DNA from: Salinirussus salinus
GTDB lineage: Archaea; Halobacteriota; Halobacteria; Halobacteriales; Haloarculaceae
Assembly (NCBI RefSeq): GCF_009831455.1
Contig: NZ_WOWO01000002.1
Coordinates: 1,203,115 to 1,267,114, forward strand
Reading direction: 5' to 3'
Length of the DNA stretch: 64,000 nucleotides
Within the stretch, counting starts at the first letter, position 1, and each line of letters starts with the position of its first letter. The position numbers and the translations under genes are program-made. The notes under the pieces were generated by a model. It did not search any database. It was not told where the DNA came from and was given only the letters and a program-made list of their open reading frames with translations. Positions 61,102 through 64,000 of this stretch are shown here, one piece after another.

Positions 61102-61812
61102 ATGTCAGTCGAGTTCGATTTCAGCGACCGGGTCGTGCTGGTGACGGGGATCGGCGGCGCGCTCGGGAGCGCGGCGGCCGAGCGGTTCCTCGCGGCGGGC
61201 GCGACGGTCTGTGGGGCCGACGTCGTGGCGGCCGACAGCGAGGACTTCCTGTTCGAGGAGCCCGACCGGATCGACTTCTACCAGGGCGATTTCACCGACG
61301 AGTCCCAGGTCGGGGACGCCATCGCCGACATCGTCGACACGCACGGGCGGCTGGATGCGCTGCTGAACATCGCGGGCACCTGGCGCGGCGGCGACCCCAT
61401 CGATGAGACCGACGCCGAGACCTTCGATTTCCTGTTCGACGTCAATCTCAAGACGATGTTCCTGGCCTCGAAACACGCCATCCCGCACCTCCGGGAGACG
61501 GAGGGGGCGGTCGTCAGCGTCTCGGCACGCTCCTCGCTGGAAGGCGGCGAGGGCGACGGTATCTACCGGTCGACGAAGGCCGGCGTCCGGCTCCTGACCG
61601 AGACCATCGCCGAGGAGAACCTCGGCGACCTGCGGGCCAACGCCGTGATGCCAAGCGTCATCGACACGCCGATGAACCGCAATATGATGCCGGATGCGGA
61701 CCACGACGCGTGGGTCGACCCGGCGGACATCGCGGAGGTGATGCTGTTCCTGTGCTCGGACGCAGCAAGCGTCACCAGCGGGGCTGCCGTCCCCGTCTAC
61801 GGTGAAGCGTAA
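61102..61812 (+). CDS. short-chain dehydrogenase/reductase
   Basis: A 236-aa SDR. LVTGIGGALGSAAAERF is the cofactor loop; VSARSSLEGGEGDGIYRSTKAG holds Ser, Tyr and Lys of the active site. The substrate is not predictable. GGCTTTTTTGG lies 28 nt before the ATG, a leaderless promoter. Confidence 0.9.
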   Translation: MSVEFDFSDRVVLVTGIGGALGSAAAERFLAAGATVCGADVVAADSEDFLFEEPDRIDFYQGDFTDESQVGDAIADIVDTHGRLDALLNIAGTWRGGDPIDETDAETFDFLFDVNLKTMFLASKHAIPHLRETEGAVVSVSARSSLEGGEGDGIYRSTKAGVRLLTETIAEENLGDLRANAVMPSVIDTPMNRNMMPDADHDAWVDPADIAEVMLFLCSDAASVTSGAAVPVYGEA

Positions 61813-61862
61813 GCTAGCCGCCAGCGGCGGCCGGCCGGGTGCCGGCGCGGACGTGAGTGTCA

Positions 61863-61883
61863 GGATACAGAATCCTTTTTAGG
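61863..61883 (+). promoter_or_regulatory. promoter region of the carboxylase operon
   Basis: GGATACAGAATCC is a small inverted repeat (GGAT/ATCC) and is followed by CTTTTTAGG, a TATA-like box. Transcript start would be near 61905, leaving a short leader before the ATG at 61923. Confidence 0.5.
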
Positions 61884-61922
61884 CCGGTGCTGCATGAAAT
61901 CGCCAATGGAGACCGGGACCAC

Positions 61923-63453
<1,531 letters not shown>

Positions 63454-63473
<20 letters not shown>

Positions 63474-63789
63474 GCCGGACGCTGAGGCCGACGCGGAGGC
63501 GGTCGCCGTGCCGGGGGCCGGCGGAGCGCTGTCGGTCCCGGCGGACGCGACGCCGTCGGAGGCGGCGGCCATCGCCGCGGCCGTCGGCGCACACCTCAGA
63601 GACCGGCAGGCCGCCGCGCTCGCGGCCGCGGAGGCGGCGGCGGCCGACGGCGAGGACCGGGCGCCGACGGGCTGGGCGTTCGCCGGCCGGCGGGAGGCGC
63701 TGACCGGCACTCCCGGGCGGGTACAGGCAGGGGAACCGACAGACAGATGGGCGGCTGCTGCACGACTCAACGGACTCAACCATGACTGA
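63454..63789 (+). CDS. pccX: small third subunit of the acyl-CoA carboxylase (PccX-like)
   Basis: A 111-aa protein between pccB and the biotin carboxylase, overlapping both (20 nt and 8 nt). An Ala/Glu-rich helix ([24 protein letters not shown]) and [19 protein letters not shown] resemble epsilon-type subunits of actinobacterial carboxylases and PccX of Haloferax mediterranei. It is needed for activity in that organism; here this is inference by position and pattern. Confidence 0.83.
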
Positions 63790-64000
63790 CTTCGACAAAG
63801 TGCTCGTGGCGAACCGCGGGGAGATCGCGGTCCGCGTCATGCGCGCCTGCGAGGAACTCGGTATCGACACCGTCGCTGTCTACAGCGACGCTGACAAACA
63901 CTCGGGCCACGTCCGCTACGCCGACGAGGCATACAACGTCGGCCCCGCACGCGCGGCTGACTCCTATCTCGACCACGAGGCCGTCATCGACGCTGCCCAC
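63782..64000 (+). CDS. pccA: biotin carboxylase/biotin carrier subunit, N-terminal part (continues past the window)
   Basis: The first 73 residues, [20 protein letters not shown] onwards with [21 protein letters not shown], are the start of the ATP-grasp biotin carboxylase. The gene leaves the window at the right edge. It is the third gene of the carboxylase operon. Confidence 0.95.
   Translation, partial: MTDFDKVLVANRGEIAVRVMRACEELGIDTVAVYSDADKHSGHVRYADEAYNVGPARAADSYLDHEAVIDAAH

Overview
The window comes from a GC-rich haloarchaeon (class Halobacteria; genus not assigned). The evidence is strongly acidic proteins, archaeal information-processing genes (IF-2/aIF5B, Nob1, L7Ae, S28e, L24e, L21e, RpoF, aEF1-beta, TmcA), halocyanin, DUF families typical of haloarchaea, and promoters in which a TATA-like box lies about 27 nt before the start codon (leaderless mRNAs). 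Genes are dense on both strands, with many 4-nt ATGA/GTGA overlaps. I saw no rRNA, tRNA or CRISPR array.

Layout. 1-5 kb: end of a multicopper oxidase, pyruvoyl arginine decarboxylase, small haloarchaeal proteins, infB, halocyanin and an acyl-CoA dehydrogenase. 5.7-9.5 kb: a 48-aa Gly-rich peptide translationally coupled to an unrecognised 547-aa protein, 3-hydroxyacyl-CoA dehydrogenase, PRC-barrel protein, nob1 and a 49-aa protein. 9.6-15 kb: CPBP protease, pgi, a VapBC pair, DUF1684 and a solo tnpB element. 15-24 kb: Rieske protein plus amidohydrolase, secFD, metallo-hydrolase, P-loop protein, histidine kinase, VOC protein. 24-34.5 kb: FAD/Fe-S D-lactate-dehydrogenase-type enzyme, superoxide dismutase, BrkB-type membrane protein, photolyase, a duplicated-domain exported protein with a membrane HTH regulator, and a remnant tungstate/molybdate-type ABC ATPase beside a ModE-like regulator. 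34.9-42 kb: gltX, ferredoxin and a Fix-type operon (etfB, etfA, fixC with FixX-like tail, one unknown gene). 42-48 kb: HTH-GNAT protein, a 285-bp inverted-repeat unit, tmcA, and rpl7ae-rps28e-rpl24e-ndk behind a structured leader. 48-54.7 kb: acetoacetyl-CoA reductase, thiolase and DUF35 protein; two-gene methionine synthase; HemK-like methyltransferase, ksgA, DUF655. 54.7-57.8 kb: rpoF and rpl21e separated by an acyl-CoA ligase, then aEF1-beta and a Zn-ribbon protein. 58-64 kb: tandem metallo-hydrolases, membrane protein, GDPD, SDR, and the start of a biotin-dependent acyl-CoA carboxylase operon.

Much of the metabolism serves acyl-CoA chemistry: acyl-CoA dehydrogenase, 3-hydroxyacyl-CoA dehydrogenase, thiolase/DUF35, acyl-CoA ligase and carboxylase. 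The Fix-type ETF system would carry electrons from such dehydrogenations to quinone or ferredoxin. The most interesting signals are the structured, possibly K-turn leader of rpl7ae whose closing stem contains the first bases of a perfect Shine-Dalgarno; the coupled peptide/547-aa gene pair; the ungapped duplicated 44-residue module at the N-terminus of EtfA; a 20-codon bridging mini-ORF between thiolase and DUF35; and the MITE-like inverted-repeat unit.
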